DNA of 5,971 nt from DASXMT01 sp035552655. GTDB lineage: Bacteria; Actinomycetota; Acidimicrobiia; Acidimicrobiales; RAAP-2. The translations under genes were made by a program, and so were the position numbers. Below are positions 5,451 through 5,971 of this stretch, in pieces. Location: positions 1 through 5,971 of the forward strand of contig DASZLD010000045.1 of assembly GCA_035552655.1 (NCBI GenBank). Reading direction: 5' to 3'. Under the pieces are notes generated by a model. It was not told the origin of the DNA. It searched no databases and was given only the letters and a program-made list of their open reading frames with translations. Positions within the stretch are counted from its first letter, which is position 1. Every line of letters begins with the position of its first letter.

Positions 5451-5971
5451 CTATCGGCCACTCGAGACATTCGGGCCAGCCGAACGGTTGGGACGCGGCC
5501 TGGTTCCGCTCATGGCGTCGCGTAGCCGGTCGATGAGCGCCGCAACCGACCCCGGCAGTTTGTCGCTACCGGAGAGGTGAGGGTGCGGGTGGGTGGGAGC
5601 AGTCTTCTTGGCCTGGGCATAGTGGTCGCCCAGCTCGAAGCGCTCCTCATCGCTCAAACCGTCGGCGATGAGCGGGAGGATCGCTTCTTCTTCGAATGCG
5701 GCATGGAGCTGGACCGCATCTTTCAACGCGTCGAAGGCCTCCTCGAAACCATCACCCATCGGCCCTGCCTTTTCCATGTCGCCCAGGAGGCGTTCGAGAT
5801 CGGCCTGTTCCGCCAGTCCCTTGCCGGCCACCTCGGCAGCGCCGGCTCGGCAGCGGTACAGCGCCGGATAGAGAACCCGCTCCTCGGCTACCTCGTGTCG
5901 GATCAGCTCGTAGCCGGCCTGCCAAAATCGGTCCGCCGCTCCCTCCGGGTCAGCCGTCACCACCGACTCGA
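5451..5971 (-). CDS. Hemerythrin HHE-domain protein, 5' end beyond the right edge
   Basis: About 173 codons are visible and the frame is still open at base 5971. The expected first helix, with its (Q)H iron ligand, is missing, so the GTG at 5963 is not likely to be the true start. Helix 2 has LIRHEVAEERVLYPAL (H-x3-E type ligands). Helix 4 has QLHAAFEEEAILPL (His followed by Glu ligands). The tail, DHYAQAKKTAPTHPHPHL followed by LIDRLRDAMSG, is typical of the actinobacterial soluble members of about 185-200 aa. They are thought to bind a diiron centre and respond to oxygen, peroxide or nitric oxide. In helix 3 the expected EH is AEQADLE, so one iron ligand appears to be Gln. The last 18 residues or so, after RDAMSG, are Arg/Pro/Ser-rich and look like an unstructured extension. 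The gene is convergent with the PEBP remnant. Confidence 0.9.
   Translation of the reverse strand, partial: ESVVTADPEGAADRFWQAGYELIRHEVAEERVLYPALYRCRAGAAEVAGKGLAEQADLERLLGDMEKAGPMGDGFEEAFDALKDAVQLHAAFEEEAILPLIADGLSDEERFELGDHYAQAKKTAPTHPHPHLSGSDKLPGSVAALIDRLRDAMSGTRPRPNRSAGPNVSSGR

Overview
This 6 kb window is GC-rich and tightly packed. It looks like a chromosomal piece of an actinomycete: it has an Ada/AlkA fusion of the kind seen in mycobacteria and relatives, a small acidic protein resembling the actinobacterial DUF5709 family, GTG starts and a SigF/SigB-type promoter motif. The phylum is an inference from gene content and composition. No mobile element, CRISPR array, rRNA or tRNA gene was found.

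Layout, left to right. (1) 1-935, minus strand: an Ada/AraC/AlkA-type methylation-repair fusion, cut by the left edge before its catalytic domain. (2) 936-1213: an intergenic stretch with a spaced direct repeat. (3) 1214-2731, minus: a 14-TM drug:H+ antiporter (MFS, DHA2). (4) 2763-3416, minus: a COG1926-type phosphoribosyltransferase 31 nt upstream of the exporter, probably in one operon with it. (5) 3417-3618: a divergent promoter region with a SigF/SigB-like promoter, a DosR-like dyad and a possible pseudoknot in the leader of the next gene. (6) 3619-4395, plus: an Fpg/Nei-family DNA glycosylase. (7) 4428-5168, minus: a DUF5709-like acidic protein followed by a 51-aa gene with a strong ribosome binding site. 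(8) 5171-5419, plus: the C-terminal remnant of a PEBP/YbhB-family protein whose N-terminal half is gone. (9) 5451-5971, minus: a hemerythrin-like protein cut by the right edge.

The common theme is stress handling: alkylation repair (Ada/AlkA), oxidised-base repair (Fpg/Nei), efflux (MFS), an oxygen/iron-type hemerythrin, and a phosphoribosyltransferase whose mycobacterial relatives belong to the dormancy (DosR) regulon. This is a plausible general-stress neighbourhood, but I see no clearly new multi-gene system. The points most worth a second look are the PEBP remnant, the unlisted 51-aa gene, the regulatory signals between the phosphoribosyltransferase and the glycosylase, and unusual residues in the hemerythrin and in the glycosylase.
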